Shown: piece by piece, positions 1 through 13,251 of the stretch | Numbering within the stretch: position 1 is the stretch's first letter | Layout: each line of letters begins with the position of its first letter | Assembly: GCA_034336665.1 (NCBI GenBank) | Contig: JAPFBE010000003.1 | Span: 36,368,360-36,432,359, forward strand | From: Luscinia megarhynchos | Taxonomy: Eukaryota > Chordata > Aves > Passeriformes > Turdidae | Direction of reading: 5' to 3' | Length of the DNA stretch: 64,000 nucleotides | Notes under the pieces: model-generated | What the model was told of the DNA's origin: nothing | The model's database searches: none | Seen by the model: only the letters and a program-made list of their open reading frames with translations | Translations under genes and position numbers: made by a program

Positions 1-1228
1 GATTATTTGTAAACATCTGATTAAAAAAAACCGAAGTGAAAATGAAAAAAAAACAAAAAAAAAAGAAGTCTTGAACAACTCCTCGTGTCCTTGACACAAG
101 CTCTAGCAGGAAGAGAAAACTGAATATAAGTTTTAACTCCTGCCTAACCAGAATCATTCTCTTCCCTGTACACAACCAGTAAAATTGAATGTTGTCATGC
201 TTGAGGCATGAGAGTTAGCCCCCTTCTTTTTTCAAGATTTATCACAAGTGATCTTCTAAAGTCAAAATTGAAGGTTCAGCTCAAACTAATATATTTCTCT
301 GACTTCAGAAGAATAATTACAGATTAGGCAGAGAGGACAATGATATTATGAGGTCACAACCAATGAGCTCTTTTTTGAATTTTGGAGATTTATGTTAATC
401 CTCCAAGAAGTGAGGTTAAAGTTGGTTATCTGATTATTTTTTTTTTTAAATAAAAAAATCAGGAAACTTTTTATGCATTATTTGTAGGTTATAGTCAAAG
501 ATATTGACACCATTGAACTATGTGTTCTACAAATTTAGTCCATACCTCTCATAGTTTACTGCAAGAGTTGAAAACAGGGAGAATATACTTGCCTAAAGGA
601 GATGCTTATTTTTTATCTTTGAAGTTAAGATGATATTCTCAGTCCTAATGCTAGTGAGAAGATACAGCTGTTTTTAAATTACCATTAAAAAGATGGGACT
701 GCAAATATGCTGAGATTCAATGTCCATGAGCTAATAACTTTTCTGGTCCTACTAAGTTCTGTATTTTTGAGACCTTTTCTCCTCAAAGGGGTTTCTAAAG
801 AGTTATCCTTCCATTATTCAGCTAAAAATTAATTTATTCATGTACCTTGTCACTTCTCATCAGCCAAAACTGTGATTGAATAATAGGGTTTACTACAGAC
901 AGGTGTTTCACTTTTAGTTTTATTTTATTTTTCATTTAGTTATAATTGACACCTTGAATCTGTGATAGGCAGTGGCACTCCATAATTTTTAATTTTTTTT
1001 TATACTGCAGATACTTGCTTCTATCTATGGTACAATATTAAAACAGAGTTTAATAATAAAAATCAATACCCTGAATTATATTAAACTGTTAAGAACTGAT
1101 GAGCATTCTAAAAAGTTGCTCTCAATCCATGTTTCCTCAGATAAGGAATGCATTTTGCTAGCACCAGAACCCTTTTATCAAAGCATTTCATCTGACAGCA
1201 TAGAAAAGGAAAACCTGCCACCTTTAAG

Positions 1229-1251
1229 ACACACACACATACACACACACA
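1229..1251. repeat. Short (CA)n microsatellite
   Basis: Alternating A and C, interrupted once by a T near the middle. About eleven dinucleotides, short enough to be only weakly polymorphic. Confidence 0.85.
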
Positions 1252-1548
1252 TTTCTAATGAAATCCATTTTTATTACAGTGTTAATTCTGTTTTGCTTTT
1301 ATAGGTATGACAGAATTTCTAGAGAGTCTAGCTATACTAGTAGAATTGAAGTAAAACTTTGTGTGATACAGTAGTTTTGCTACACAGATATCTCTGTCAA
1401 TACCAGTAATCTTGTGCCTCCATTCACCACTCCTTTTTCTATACTTCTATATTAATATCTGTCTTCTCAAAATGTGTATGATTAGCTGACTCCTCTGTAG
1501 TGAGAGTGACACAACCAGTACTGTCAGTAATCGTGTCAGGAAGATTAC

Positions 1549-1578
1549 AAACAAAAAAAAAAAATTTTTTTTGTTTTT
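1549..1578. repeat. A-tract/T-tract imperfect palindrome
   Basis: AAAC followed by twelve A is directly joined to eight T, then G and five T. The two halves can pair, giving a perfectly AT palindrome with imperfect ends. It is most simply a low-complexity sequence, and it may bend or extrude. Confidence 0.6.
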
Positions 1579-3354
1579 CATGCAAGGCATATTTTTACTT
1601 TATATTTTTTTTTAACATTATTTCAAGAGTAGCTGGTAAAAATTTAAATTTTCTGTACTGATTCAATTCATTATTATCCATCTTTAACTGTCCTTGCAGA
1701 AAATTGAAGAATTTGTAACCTCCTGGTCAGCCTACCACTGTTACCTGAAGAGCACTGAATATGGAATGTCAATTACTCATACAAAACCAGATCTACTCTT
1801 GATGCTCCACAAATTGTGGAGATAGACATACACACACTTGCTGACTACCCTCAAAACACTCACAAAACAACATGCATCAGCACCCCATGGTGCTGTTTTA
1901 ACATGTCACCAAATCTGCAGCCTGACAAAGCAGGAAGATGGTATGACATCCCCTTCCTGTCTGTTTTAACACGTTCATATGTGACCTTGCCGTAATTGAG
2001 ACTGTGTTTCTAAAACAGTATTTGAAAATTAGGCTGAAATGATTACTTGCTTGTTCACTTGTTGCTAGTGGAGTGGGAAGAGGACTCTCAGTTCACAAAA
2101 TAACAAGTTTCAGGGCCCTGTGCACACTCACCCTTCAACTTTTCTGCTCTACCCCAGGAGTTTGAATGGCAGCTGCCAGCTCTGATGTGGTCCAGCTCTG
2201 TCCCTTAGCACATGTCCATGGTGCCACAATGTCCCAATAGACATTACATCTGCATCCCACAGGATTTTACTAAGATCTCCTTTGGATAATATATATTTTC
2301 TCTTTGGAATTGAAACACTATTTCCTTCAGAGTTTTTCTCCATTCAAAAAATTCCCAGAAAGTAAGAAGCGCCCGTATCACTGTCTAGTATTCATTTTGT
2401 TTTATTTTACTTTTTGTGGTCTGCAACTGCCCTCCATCATATTTTTTTTCCCTCTCTTTACTTACAGTTTGCTCTTTGATATGTTTCACAAGCATCACTC
2501 ACAGCTTTGCAGCAGTTTAAGTGACAAAGGTAACAATAAAGTTAAAAAACCCCTAAAAAATTATTTGCCAAGATAGGACTATATATGTATTTGTACAGAT
2601 AAATGTTCATGCTACTAAAATAAAACAATCCTCATTAATTTCAGACAAAGAAGAAAATTAGATTAAAAGTTGTTTCAAAAGTCAGGTACATAGCACATAA
2701 TCAGAAGGGAGTGGATAAAAAAAAACAAGCTAATTCTGAATAAACAAAATAATGTAAAACATTCTTCTTCTGCAATATCAATTTCTGCACATATTTTTCA
2801 GGAAAAAAAGATCTGCATATGGGATTGTCTGGAAGTGGAGGAAGGATATTGGTTGAGTGTATCACTTAGATTTTTTTAACTGTGTATACATCTAATACAC
2901 TTTATGAATAACAGAAGAGCTTTGAGAGCCAGAAACAGTAAATATCTACTCAATCCCGTAGGTACTGAACAACACAGATGCAGTTTATAAGCTTCTGTTT
3001 TTTCCAGCTACATATTCTTCTGTTGCATAGGCAGGACAAGCCCAGCAGCAACAGTCTGCAAAATACAGTGAGAGGTTGGTTCATTTCCAGCAGCTGTTTG
3101 GAACAGAGTAGCTCTAAGTGAGCCATTTCAGCAACTAGAAATTGCAGCCATCTACTGGTTACTGCCAAAATGTCAGTCAGCCAGAGACTTTAGGGCTTGG
3201 CATCTATTTATATTATCTCCCCAGACACATCCAGACTTATACAAGTAGTTGAAGAATGTGAGAGCTACAATGTGACGGCTGGTCCTTTTGAAACTCTGTT
3301 ATTGAAGCTATCCATTACTGTATTCAAAGCTCTCCACTACTGTATTTTTTTTAC

Positions 3355-3377
3355 TTTTTTTTTTTTTTTTTTTTTTT
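3355..3377. repeat. T homopolymer (about 23 T)
   Basis: An uninterrupted T run beginning after 'ttttttttac'. It lies only about 95 bases before a second, longer T run. A poly(A) tail of a minus-strand retrocopy would look like this, but no retrocopied sequence is recognisable next to it. Confidence 0.9.
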
Positions 3378-3471
3378 GCATTGCTAACGCAATTTTAACA
3401 TTTAACAGTATTTAACACGGTTTATAAAAATAAATGGGAATTTAATAATATACCCTTTTATGTTTTCCCTG

Positions 3472-3472
<1 letters not shown>

Positions 3473-3506
<34 letters not shown>
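3473..3506. repeat. T homopolymer (about 34 T)
   Basis: The longest homopolymer in the window, uninterrupted from the C at 3472 to the G at 3507. The exact length in an assembly of such a run is uncertain because sequencing slips here. Read on the minus strand it gives a lysine run in a spurious frame. Confidence 0.9.
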
Positions 3507-3507
<1 letters not shown>

Positions 3508-6500
3508 TTCTCTAGTATTAGGCTCAAGTAAGAGTATTAACTGATAAATCTTGCCCTGTGGTTGTAGAAAAACAAATGTACTTGCTGTTTGAAAGAGCAG
3601 CTTGGTGGTGGTGGTCTGCTTTCTTGAAACTGTACAGAGCATTCATTATAAAGCACTCTTGGAGGTACTTTTTATGTCCAAATTACTGACTTCTACAGTA
3701 AAATTCAAATTTTTATTTATTTACTTTCTGTTAGACTTAGGAGATTCTCATGGCCTGAAGGTGGAAGAATCTTTATTGTTATGATCTCTGGTGCAATTCC
3801 TGTCTGGTTGCTGGGTCACATTGCTTATTAACCATGCTAGGAATGCAGAAAGATTCTCTCTGCTGCTTTGGGAATAACATGTTTTTGTGTTTTAACAAGG
3901 AGTAGACTGCTTTGGAGGGGGTCCTAGACAAGGGAAATCTCAAGGGGAGCATGAGAGACAGAGAAAATATTTGGACCAGGTACAGGATATGAAGGAGTTT
4001 TCCTTCCTTAAATCTTTTAATTGAATGACTGTTTTATCTCAAGATTAGTCATGGCTGTCTGGGTTATTTCACTTATTTGCAGGCAAGATCCATACCTTCT
4101 CTTCCTTTCCACCAGTCCCTGGATGGCAATTTCTTCTGAAGTTATATGTATGTGCAGTTTAGATTTTTTAATGTCCTGGAACCCGTCTGGTGCCTTTCAT
4201 GATATCTTAGAGTTCCATATCGATTTTTATTCTTGTCTTTATATCCTTTGATAAGAGGCAACAAATACCTGTTCTAGCAGGTAAGGAAAGGTGATGAAAA
4301 AAAAAAAAAAAGCTTTTCAGTGACAGTTGTATTGGCTCAGTGATAAATAAGTAAGTGTTACTGTGCCTTGCCAGTAAATGCTGACTGAAGTCACAGGGTA
4401 CAGTAACAGCTTAGTACATTTGACACTGGTGGAAAGTTCTGTGTAGTTTAACTAACAAGCTAACTCTGTCAAATGAGCGGTGGTAAGTGAGGTTCAAGGC
4501 ATGGACATGTGCCAATTTGAACTTTCCTTTTCAACTAGGTGTACAGCAAGTTTTTTGTACAGCAAGTGTCCCACAAATCAGGGGAGTTCAATGTCTGTAA
4601 CCCCAGCATGACATCAAGTAAGAGAAGGATGTTGTGACATAATTAAGGTGCCTAAAGTGGCTAAAGTGCCCTGTTAATTCTGTTTGTGTTAAGAACAGGA
4701 TGAGTCCATTCTCTGGACAGAATATCAGTCACTGTAATCAAACTTCCAAGTGGAAAAATATAGCTCATTTTTATATGGACAACACTTCCCTTGCCCTCTT
4801 GAACACAGGATCAGCATCTGCTTATAAATGAAGAAAGAAAATGTACTTTTCCAGCTTAAAAAATAAATCCATTAACTTGTAAATTGCAATATTTCTTTGA
4901 AGAATGATAATTTCCCAGATTTGTTCTTTTAAAGGAAAGAGTTCAAGATGAAATTAAAAAAAAAAAAGCTCGTATTTTTTCTGTCTTAAATGGTTACACT
5001 TAAACACTCCAGTGCTATGTATATAAATATACATTTTTCTTAGAAATTCTCCTTTTCACAGGTAAATATGAAGTTCTGACTTTTGTGCTATTCAGAACTA
5101 TCCCATTGCTGACATTTGTCTGTTGAAAAATCCAGCTAATTGTCTACAATGGTATGGATCATTGTAACTGTCCTTCTTTGGTCCAAATAAATAATTTTAT
5201 ATGTCATATACCACTGCAATTTAGTGAATGCAGCAGAACCATAGGATCTCATAGGACTGCCTAATAGAGGCAAAATCAAATATAATGAAATATTCAAAAT
5301 GTGTGCTGCTTTATTTATACAAGTGCACCGATCAAGTAGACCAGTAGCTCCAAAACAGTATACAATCAATATTTCAGTCCAGAAACTTCATCAACTTCTA
5401 GTTGAATTTCTGAGAAGAGAGATGGGTTTCTGGTACAGACCTAGTTTAGAAATCTGCCTATGATACAAAATGAATTGCAGTGCGAGCGTGAGAGAAGTTG
5501 TCTAAAACTAGATAGTATCCTCTGCTTAGTTATTCCCTGAGCTAGCTGGTGATGAATATCGGCATTGCTTTTAAAAACTTTTATGGACTTGCTTCCTGAA
5601 GTGTTTAGGGAATATCTGAATACTTATTTGAGAAAAATATTGTAGCAACCAAGCTTTCAGCCTAATTTCAAATTTATTGTAAATAAGTGAAAAAACAAAG
5701 ATCATGTCAACACATAGCCTGATGTAAAGCAAATCTGACCTAGTTTATGATTCCTCAATTGCATTTCTCTCATCATCTGCTGCATAATTGTAGGTTTGTA
5801 GAGGCTTTTAGATGACTGCATGTTTTCTTTATTTGACTCCCTCACAAGACATCAATTCTCCTGGTTACATATCTCATTAATTGATTTTCCATGAACAATC
5901 GTCATTTGTGCATAAAACATTTTCTTTTAATAGCAATCATACCAACATGAAAGTGTTGTCTTGCAACCTTGCAATTAAATTTTCCAGCAGAGGTACCAGG
6001 CTCTCAAACTGAGAAGACTTTTGCCACTGTTTAGCCAAAGGCAACAGCAAAATGGAAGAGGGAATCATGAGGACCTCGTGTCGTGCATTGGGACTTCAGC
6101 TGCCTTCATTTTACACTTCCTTCTGCCACGAAGACAGAGTAGTCCATTTAGAGATGGCTCAGGGCTGTCATGCCAAGGCATTGCATCACACAGCATAGAT
6201 TGGATACTACTAATCATGACTGACTCTTCTGCACTGCATCATCTCTCTTGCAGACCAGCAAATCTGTGTGATTTTTTGACATTGAACATATCTACATATC
6301 TTTTTCAAATGTTTTTGAATCTAAGTGTCCATTTCATCTACCCAAAGATACTTAGACTGTGATAATGGTTAAAAAAAATCCTACTTAAAGTCAAATAAAA
6401 GATCCAAAAGGCATACATGTGAAAGCAGAGAAGATGAGCATGCCACAAATCTATTAAACAAAAATATATTAAACAGAAAATCAAAGAAAGTGAGAAGATA

Positions 6501-7231
6501 TTTGGTGCATATGACCCGTGATCCAAAACCTGTGCAGTGAATGGGAGGACTTGCTGTGACTGGTACTGAGTCAAACCTACACACAGTGCACTTGGTGACA
6601 ACTTCAAGTGTTGTTAGAATCAGTGTAAACAGAATTAACATCAGAGAACATTTCAATGGAAAATTCTCAGTGAACCAAAGAAATTTTCTGATTATTTTTA
6701 AATATTATTAAATTAAATATTATTAAAGTGCTGACTGTCTTAGTTCAAAGCTCAACAGATAATCAGTATAAACACCTATTTTTTGCATAGATATTTATCT
6801 TCAACTAGATTATTTTAAACTTATGAACATATTGAAAACTTATATACAGATACTAATGTTATTCTCAGCTGTGAGAACTCTCAGGAAAGGCTTCCATTTG
6901 CTTTTCCTGTCTGGATTTCTCTCCTTTTATTTAATTTAACTTTTCTCAAACTTCATTCTTTAGGCTGCTCTTTGCTTCATTTTGTGGCCTCTATCCACTC
7001 AGTTATTCTACCACTCTACCTAATCCAGGATCTGTCTATGCAATGTTGAGCAATCAATCACCCTTTAAATAACTTGTCAGTCCTCTGGTGGTGTTTACTG
7101 TACTTTTTGAATTGAGTAGAAAGTCTCTTTAAATGAATATGTGAGTACACATACTGTAAGACCAGTAAGCCCTACACAATTAAGAAAAAGCTTGTCCATT
7201 TCTTAAGCAGCATTTTAAACAATTATCACAA
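3507..7231. other. AT-rich noncoding DNA, no gene seen
   Basis: Only short scattered frames occur, the longest 113 codons at 6021-6362, with no recognisable domain, no conserved motif and overlapping frames on the other strand. A 12-base direct repeat, 'tgtacagcaagt', occurs at 4540-4551 and 4556-4567. There is no recognisable transposon. Confidence 0.65.
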
Positions 7232-7349
7232 TAAAAAAATGAAACAAAGCAAAACAGCAACAAAAAAAAGAAACCAAACACCCCCCCCAAAAAAAAAACC
7301 AAAAAAAAACCACCCAAGAACAAAGAACAGCAACAAAACAAAGCAAAAA
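7232..7349. repeat. A/C-rich low-complexity tract
   Basis: Runs of A are separated by C or G, with an eight-C run at 7281-7288. On the minus strand this reads as a hydrophobic, Phe/Leu-rich spurious protein (7180-7365), which is a translation artefact of the composition rather than a membrane protein. Confidence 0.8.
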
Positions 7350-9837
7350 TCCCACTCCATTTCATTTTACTTTGTTTTACCTGATTTTATTTTACATTCT
7401 ATGGAATAATAGCAGCTGAGTAATATTTTTTGTTCTGCAGGCAAAGGAAGTATATTTGTCAATGTCCTTGAAAAGTCTTCAGCAAATAAATGTAACTTAA
7501 TATGAACTCCAAAATAGTACAGCTTTAACCCAAACTTTTCAAATAATACAGAAATTTTCTAGATACATCTTGTTGGACACATACATGTTAGCAACAACTA
7601 AATCTAAAATGTCTACTGTGTTTAAATACCTTAAGTGTGTTTTAAAACACTTTTAGGTTTACTTTATTTTGTTTTTATTTTTGAGAGATAAAACAGTGCC
7701 GAACACTTTTCTTTTTGCTTTTGATTAATGCTCTTTAATTCCCATTGGAATGGTTTGTAAGAAGCAGTAGTTTGGAGGTCTCAGCTTACAGAGAAACAGA
7801 GCAGAAGAAATAGAAGTTTCAAGTATATTTCTAGTGAGTTCATTTTCTTCAGTTTTCTCAGAAAGCTAACAAGCAGAGCCACCTTTCTTTGAAATTTAAT
7901 TATTTAACCCATTGCAGCCAATGAAATGAGGTAAATTAAAAATGAAGGTTGAGTCTAGCTAAAGGCTGTCTCTGTAATGATCTCCTGACAGCCTCATGAT
8001 GTCCACACACCCCCATGACAAAATTCTAAGGCCACCCACAACTCACACCTATGACAGCAAAAAAACTCCTACATGTAACACATGTGGTGATGCAAAGTAG
8101 GAAGCCAAACCTATTTTTAAAGATTTTTTCCAGGATTACAGTCTGCATCTGTAAATGCTGGTTTGCATCTGTTGTAAATGTCTTTTCATTAGTCAGCCAC
8201 CTGCTAGATGATAAGTGTTGCACTAGCAACACAGTATTTGAGAATATGCATGCAAAGTTTGAGACCAGAAACTGGCATTGAGGAAGATGGAATTTGCTAT
8301 ACAGAAAAGTTGTTATTCTGACATATATGCAAGTTGAAGTAATTCCTTATGTAAGTGTTCCTTGATGAACATTTATTACTATTCATTATCTTCTGCCTGT
8401 GCACAGAATTCAAACTTTCAAAGCCAATGTTATTGGATTTATGAGGACTCTTCAGCACAGTGGATCACTGTGTTCTGCCAGACCATCAGCTGGTCCTGGC
8501 AGAATTAGAAGGCCAATGGCTAAAAGCAATTACCTTCACTGAGAACAGACTGAACCTAAAACTGACACGTTTGAATTTCCATGCAGATACTTTCCAACAA
8601 AGAGGAGTGGCATCTATAACCCTTTGTGTATCAAATGGTAAACATTCATTGCTGATGAGCTGTAAGATGTCCAATAGAGCATCAGAGTTTGTTAATATGA
8701 AATGAAGACCAGGGCAAAAGTTACATGAACTTTGAAAAACAGCTTACATTTTGGAATTAATTACTTCCCAGCAGCCAGCCATAAGAGTGATTCAGAGATG
8801 TCAGGAACTTATAAATCCAAACTACTGAAAATACTTCAGTTTTATGAGTTTGTGTATGCATGAAAGAAAGTGAATTTGGTACATCACGCTTCACTATTCC
8901 ACCTATAATGGTTGGAATAAAGTGGACTGATTCATATGCCACTGTAATCCCTTAATCTTGAAATGCCACATTCATACTGTGGGTAGCAAAAGTAATGTAG
9001 AAAAACATTTGAACTGGAGCCAGGTCTGTCTTCAGATTAGAATGCAAATACAGCTTGTGCAGGTTCCTTTTGAAGCACGTTGGGAAAATACTTTGGCATA
9101 AAATAAAATTGACCCAAATAATTTAAGTTTTAAGGTTTGCAGAAAAACTAGCTGTTGAAATTGGCACCGTGTGTCTATGTAAGTAAAGTAGTGAGGTTTG
9201 AAGATTAAATTCGATCTAATGTCTACTACAGAACTGTAGCATCAGTGTGCATGCTAAAACTGTTTTGAATGAAAAACCAAAAGTGAAAACCTCTGTGTCC
9301 AGGGAGCAGAGATGTCTTCTTTGTTTTGATGCTCTATTCCAGGATATCTTTGTGTTTCCCTAATACTAGGTTCTGGTACCAATACCAGGTTCTTTCCTGG
9401 AGCTTCAGTACTCCTGAAAAAATTATTCATGATTTCTGGGCTCTGACCTTTTGAAAATAACTTCTTGGATTTCTCATGCAATTTTCAATTGAATTATAAT
9501 AGTAACACTTATAAGTAGTATTTCTTTCACACAAAGATCATTGTTGCTTCTTATCCATATAGTGGTTTTAAAATTCTTACCTTTGCACACACATCTTTCT
9601 GAACTATTCAATAAAAGAAAGAATATAGATTAAAAAATCACTTTATACGTTCAGTCACTCTTTAAAATAGAACTTGATAACTCTTATCTCATAAAGAAAT
9701 TAAATGAAAATGGGAGGAATTTATTTGATACACTCAGAATAGTTTTACAGGCTGGGAAAAAATCTCAGTCTTACCTTTAGAATCTTTTTACCTACCAATC
9801 TGCCAGATTGAAAAATTCATCAAAAATTGCCATGCAG
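7350..9837. other. AT-rich noncoding DNA, no gene seen
   Basis: Short frames overlap one another on opposite strands (for example 8460-8705 plus against 8486-8674 minus), as expected of noncoding sequence. No domain, RNA gene or transposon was recognised. Confidence 0.65.
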
Positions 9838-10345
9838 TTATTCTCCTACAAGGCTATAAAGAATAGGGAACATTTTTGCTGTTATGTAAACAAGAAGGTG
9901 TGACAGGGTTTTGCTGTTGTTGGAGTCCAAAAGAAAACCTCTGAATGTATCAACAGCATCTCCATCCCCAGCACAAGGGCTGATATCACAGCCCAGCAAG
10001 TATGATGAGGCCATTAAGATCATGGGAGGAAAAAGTCTGACCAGGGCAAACGATGCCCCATTCAGCTGCAGCTGAGCACAGGTGACATCTGCAGCAGCAA
10101 ACCAGGCAGTGTCAGGGAAATTTCCTGTTACTGGTCTGTCTAGTGCTACACAGTTAAAATACTTCTCAACTAGCGTGATCCCAAGCAATACAAGGTCTTA
10201 GCTCACAGCTCATCACAGACCAGACCCCACTTTGCAGTTCTTATCTAGAGGCTCTGCTTTGAAGGGAGGTTGAGTAATCCAGCAGAGAAATTCCTGCTCC
10301 TGTTGGCCTTGAGGGCAGAGATCACTCCTAGTATATTTAATGGTA
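9838..10345. other. GC-richer block with a 116-codon minus-strand frame, unidentified
   Basis: This block is visibly richer in G and C than its surroundings. On the minus strand, 9838-10188 is open for 116 codons, but it begins at a TTG rather than an ATG and I recognise no domain in it. Predicted residues are mixed hydrophobic and polar, with a run such as 'LFPPMILMASSYLLG'. Possible explanations are an old transposon or ERV remnant, a decayed exon, or chance. I do not call it a gene. Confidence 0.35.
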
Positions 10346-13251
10346 CAGACACAGCCACAATCTCTCCTTCTACCTAGTTTTTGGAGCAGTTAACAAACTA
10401 GGGATTCCTCAAATCTCCTAAAAAGAGGGGAACAAAAATACTCAGAGCAGAAAAAATGGCAAATACTTTTGATCTTTCATAATCACAGGAAGGACATAAA
10501 ATTGAGTCATTAAAAATAAACTCTAATTCAAGAAACATCCTTTTTCTAGAGAGAAGAAACCAAGTAATATCAGGTCAGTTCTTCAGTGAAGTATGAGCCT
10601 ATAGAGCCAAAGAAAATCTATTTCATTTATCAAGAATCTAAAATTTGTGGGTTTTTTTCAGAAAAAATTGCAAAAAGGATACCAGAAATATTTAAAGAAA
10701 TATATATATTAAAGACAGAAAGTCCTCAAACACTGTGTGATGATTTCAAGATCTAAATGGGAGTATTAGTAAAAAGAAGTAAAAATGGACCAAAAACCAC
10801 AGAAGTGATTTTATCTGCAGTGAATTACCTCCAGCAGAAGCCCATAAAATCAGTTTTACCTGGGAGCCCCAGTTATAGAAAACTTTGTAGTCCTCTGTAT
10901 TGAATAGGCAGCAATGGTAAATAAATAAAAAAAAAAAAATAAAATGTCTAAAATAATTTAACAGAAAGCAGGCCTGATGAAATAAATTGACCAGGAAATC
11001 TAATTAATATATGTTTCCATCAGTAGTATTATTTAGTTAAATGGATGAACGATGCTACAGAAGTAAAAACTGTCTCATGCTACATCAAAACATAATAGTA
11101 CTACATCTCTTTTGATCTTAAATATCCATAGGGGATTGGTGGCCATAATCCAGTTTAAGCAGTCTGAACAAGGGTCTGCAGATATGTGATGTTCCCTAGC
11201 TGTTGAAGATTGAACAGACGTGTATTTAATATAAATGGCTGTCTTTACAGGGATTAAATGCAGCAGTGCAATGAGATCAATGTAGTTTGCCCTTTTTCAA
11301 TACATTCACATCCTTCAGCAAAAATTATAATCTGTGCTTCATCTGAACTAATGCAATTATAAAATTTATGCAACGACAATAAATACCATCATAAAAAACA
11401 CAAGTAAACTTGCCTTAAGACTACAGTGCATCAAATGAACCAGATGTTTGCATACTAAAGCCATCATGAATTTGGATCCTTTTGATGGATTGAAAGCTCT
11501 AGTAAAAAGGTTATTAAGAGCCAGAACAGACTTACTCTCCTAGTTGTTCAGGAAAGTGAATCACATGTTTTAAGAAACTGGGGGTTGTGGTAGATACAAC
11601 ATTCAATTACTGACTTGCTGTTTCCAGATCAATGGCCTTGAGGGAAAGCAAGGTTAATTAAACCTTAATTCACTCAAGATAAATTGACATTTTTCTCTCA
11701 CAGCAGCAATTGTCTAAGCAGAAATCTTACTAGTGATGGTGAAAGTTAATACAAAAAAATTAATCATCTTTATTCCTGTGTCATTATTTAATGAAAGTTT
11801 CCCTATATTCCGCTAATTTAAAATCCTATAGGTATAGTAACAGTCATAATATTTGCTTACAATCATCATCTATAAAATATTTAGAAAAAAATAAGGTTTC
11901 ATTCTAAAAACATTCTGAATTATCTTATAAATTAGTCTAGAAGTCCACAGTTTAAGATCACAAGAGCAAGTGATTCTAGAATCAGCTTTACACCTACAAC
12001 TGTGTGTTAAGGAACACAACTTTTGTGAGATACAAAGTTGGACCACCACAACTAGAAGCAAAAAAACTCTGAAGTCACGTTTGAGACCATATAGTAGTGA
12101 AAGAAGTTTCATTGCACTTCAGTATTTGTTCAGCCAAAATATTACCTCCTCTGTTTTTTAAAAACTTGAACCACTCCAAAATTTGGTATTTTTAGATATA
12201 TTGAATGATTTGGTTGGATATTTCAAGAAACACAATTATACCAATCAATTGCTGAAAAAGCAATCAGAAAAAAAAAAAGTGGTTTAATTCAACACCATCT
12301 GAATAGTTATGTCAAGAATACTGCTTTGATTTAGAAAAAAATATTTTCTGCAGTATCTGTAAAGTTTCATAGTTATAATTTAAATTAATACATCTGTTTC
12401 TCTTTTCCTACCTTTTCACTGACATCTGAAAATTGTGGGTGAAAAATTCTAGGAATCTGATTCAGCTGCAGTTTCATTCTTCATCATACAAACTTCAGGG
12501 CAAAGGTAAATTAGGTCCATTCTGCTTTATAGTCTGAGAAAAGACAAGGATGTCTCAATTTCTCTGACATTTTGTGCTTTATACCACTGTAGTAGTCCAA
12601 ATTTTTTTACTGATCCTTTTCTAACCAATGATGTCATAAATATTACACAGAGTATTAAAATTTCTCACAGGATACATGAATCTTTAAGGACTGAATTCCA
12701 TTTAGTGGTTTTAATTGCAGCATCTGTTCCTTTGCTGTAATGACATCAAAATTCATTACAACACAGCATCATTACAATGCAAAAGAACATAATAGCATCA
12801 TTGTCATATAAAAGCCTTATAGCAGGCTAGATTTCCAACAAAGATGTGAAAGGAAAAATGATTGTTTTTTGAAGAATACCAATTTGATAGCACTAATCTT
12901 TTTTCTCCTTTTCAATAAGCCTTTAACTGTAATATTGTTTTCATGTGTAGAAATAAGTGTTTTGTTTTTTGTTTGCTTGTTTGTTTTGTTTTGTTTTAAT
13001 TCTAAAACTCTTTTTGCCAAAATGTTCCTTAGCAAGTGGAAGTATCTGGGGATCTTTTATTTACTTGGTTTGAATTTAGGATCCTCTTGACTAATTTGGA
13101 TTCTGAATTTCTCAAACCGTGTTCTGTTATTTTTTGTAACAGCCTCTACCATGATTTGCACATGCATTCAGTATCAGTCTTAATTAGCCTATGAAAAATT
13201 GCTAGTTTCTGAATCAAGATTTTCAAGAAAAATCACATCTTGAATATGGAG
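10346..13251. other. AT-rich noncoding DNA with a candidate conserved stretch
   Basis: No gene was seen. An A-rich run lies near 10920-10945. The interval 11225-11425 has non-repetitive, mixed sequence with TAAT-like homeodomain cores and no overlap with any transposon, so it could be a conserved noncoding element; that is inference. The reading frames at 11870-12161 and 12817-13090 overlap on opposite strands and look spurious. Confidence 0.55.
12960..12998. repeat. T/G-rich simple repeat, (TTTTG)n-like
   Basis: Runs of T are broken by single G at spacings of three to six bases. Degenerate, with the clearest pentameric phasing at the right end. Confidence 0.75.

Larger units (their letters stand above)
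1..3354. other. AT-rich noncoding DNA, no gene seen
   Basis: No reading frame here exceeds about 90 codons, and none resembles a known protein or is flanked by convincing splice signals. The stretch holds an A-rich tract near its start (about 28-67), a short CA repeat and an A/T-rich imperfect palindrome, listed separately. I see no transposon signature. It may be intergenic or intronic. Confidence 0.7.

Noticed and set aside
6021..6362. 113-codon plus-strand frame
   Set aside because: No recognisable domain, no splice or promoter context, and a minus-strand frame of similar size adjoins it. Considered chance.
7180..7365. Hydrophobic minus-strand frame resembling a membrane protein
   Set aside because: It is encoded by an A/C low-complexity tract, so the Phe/Leu/Gly content follows from base composition.
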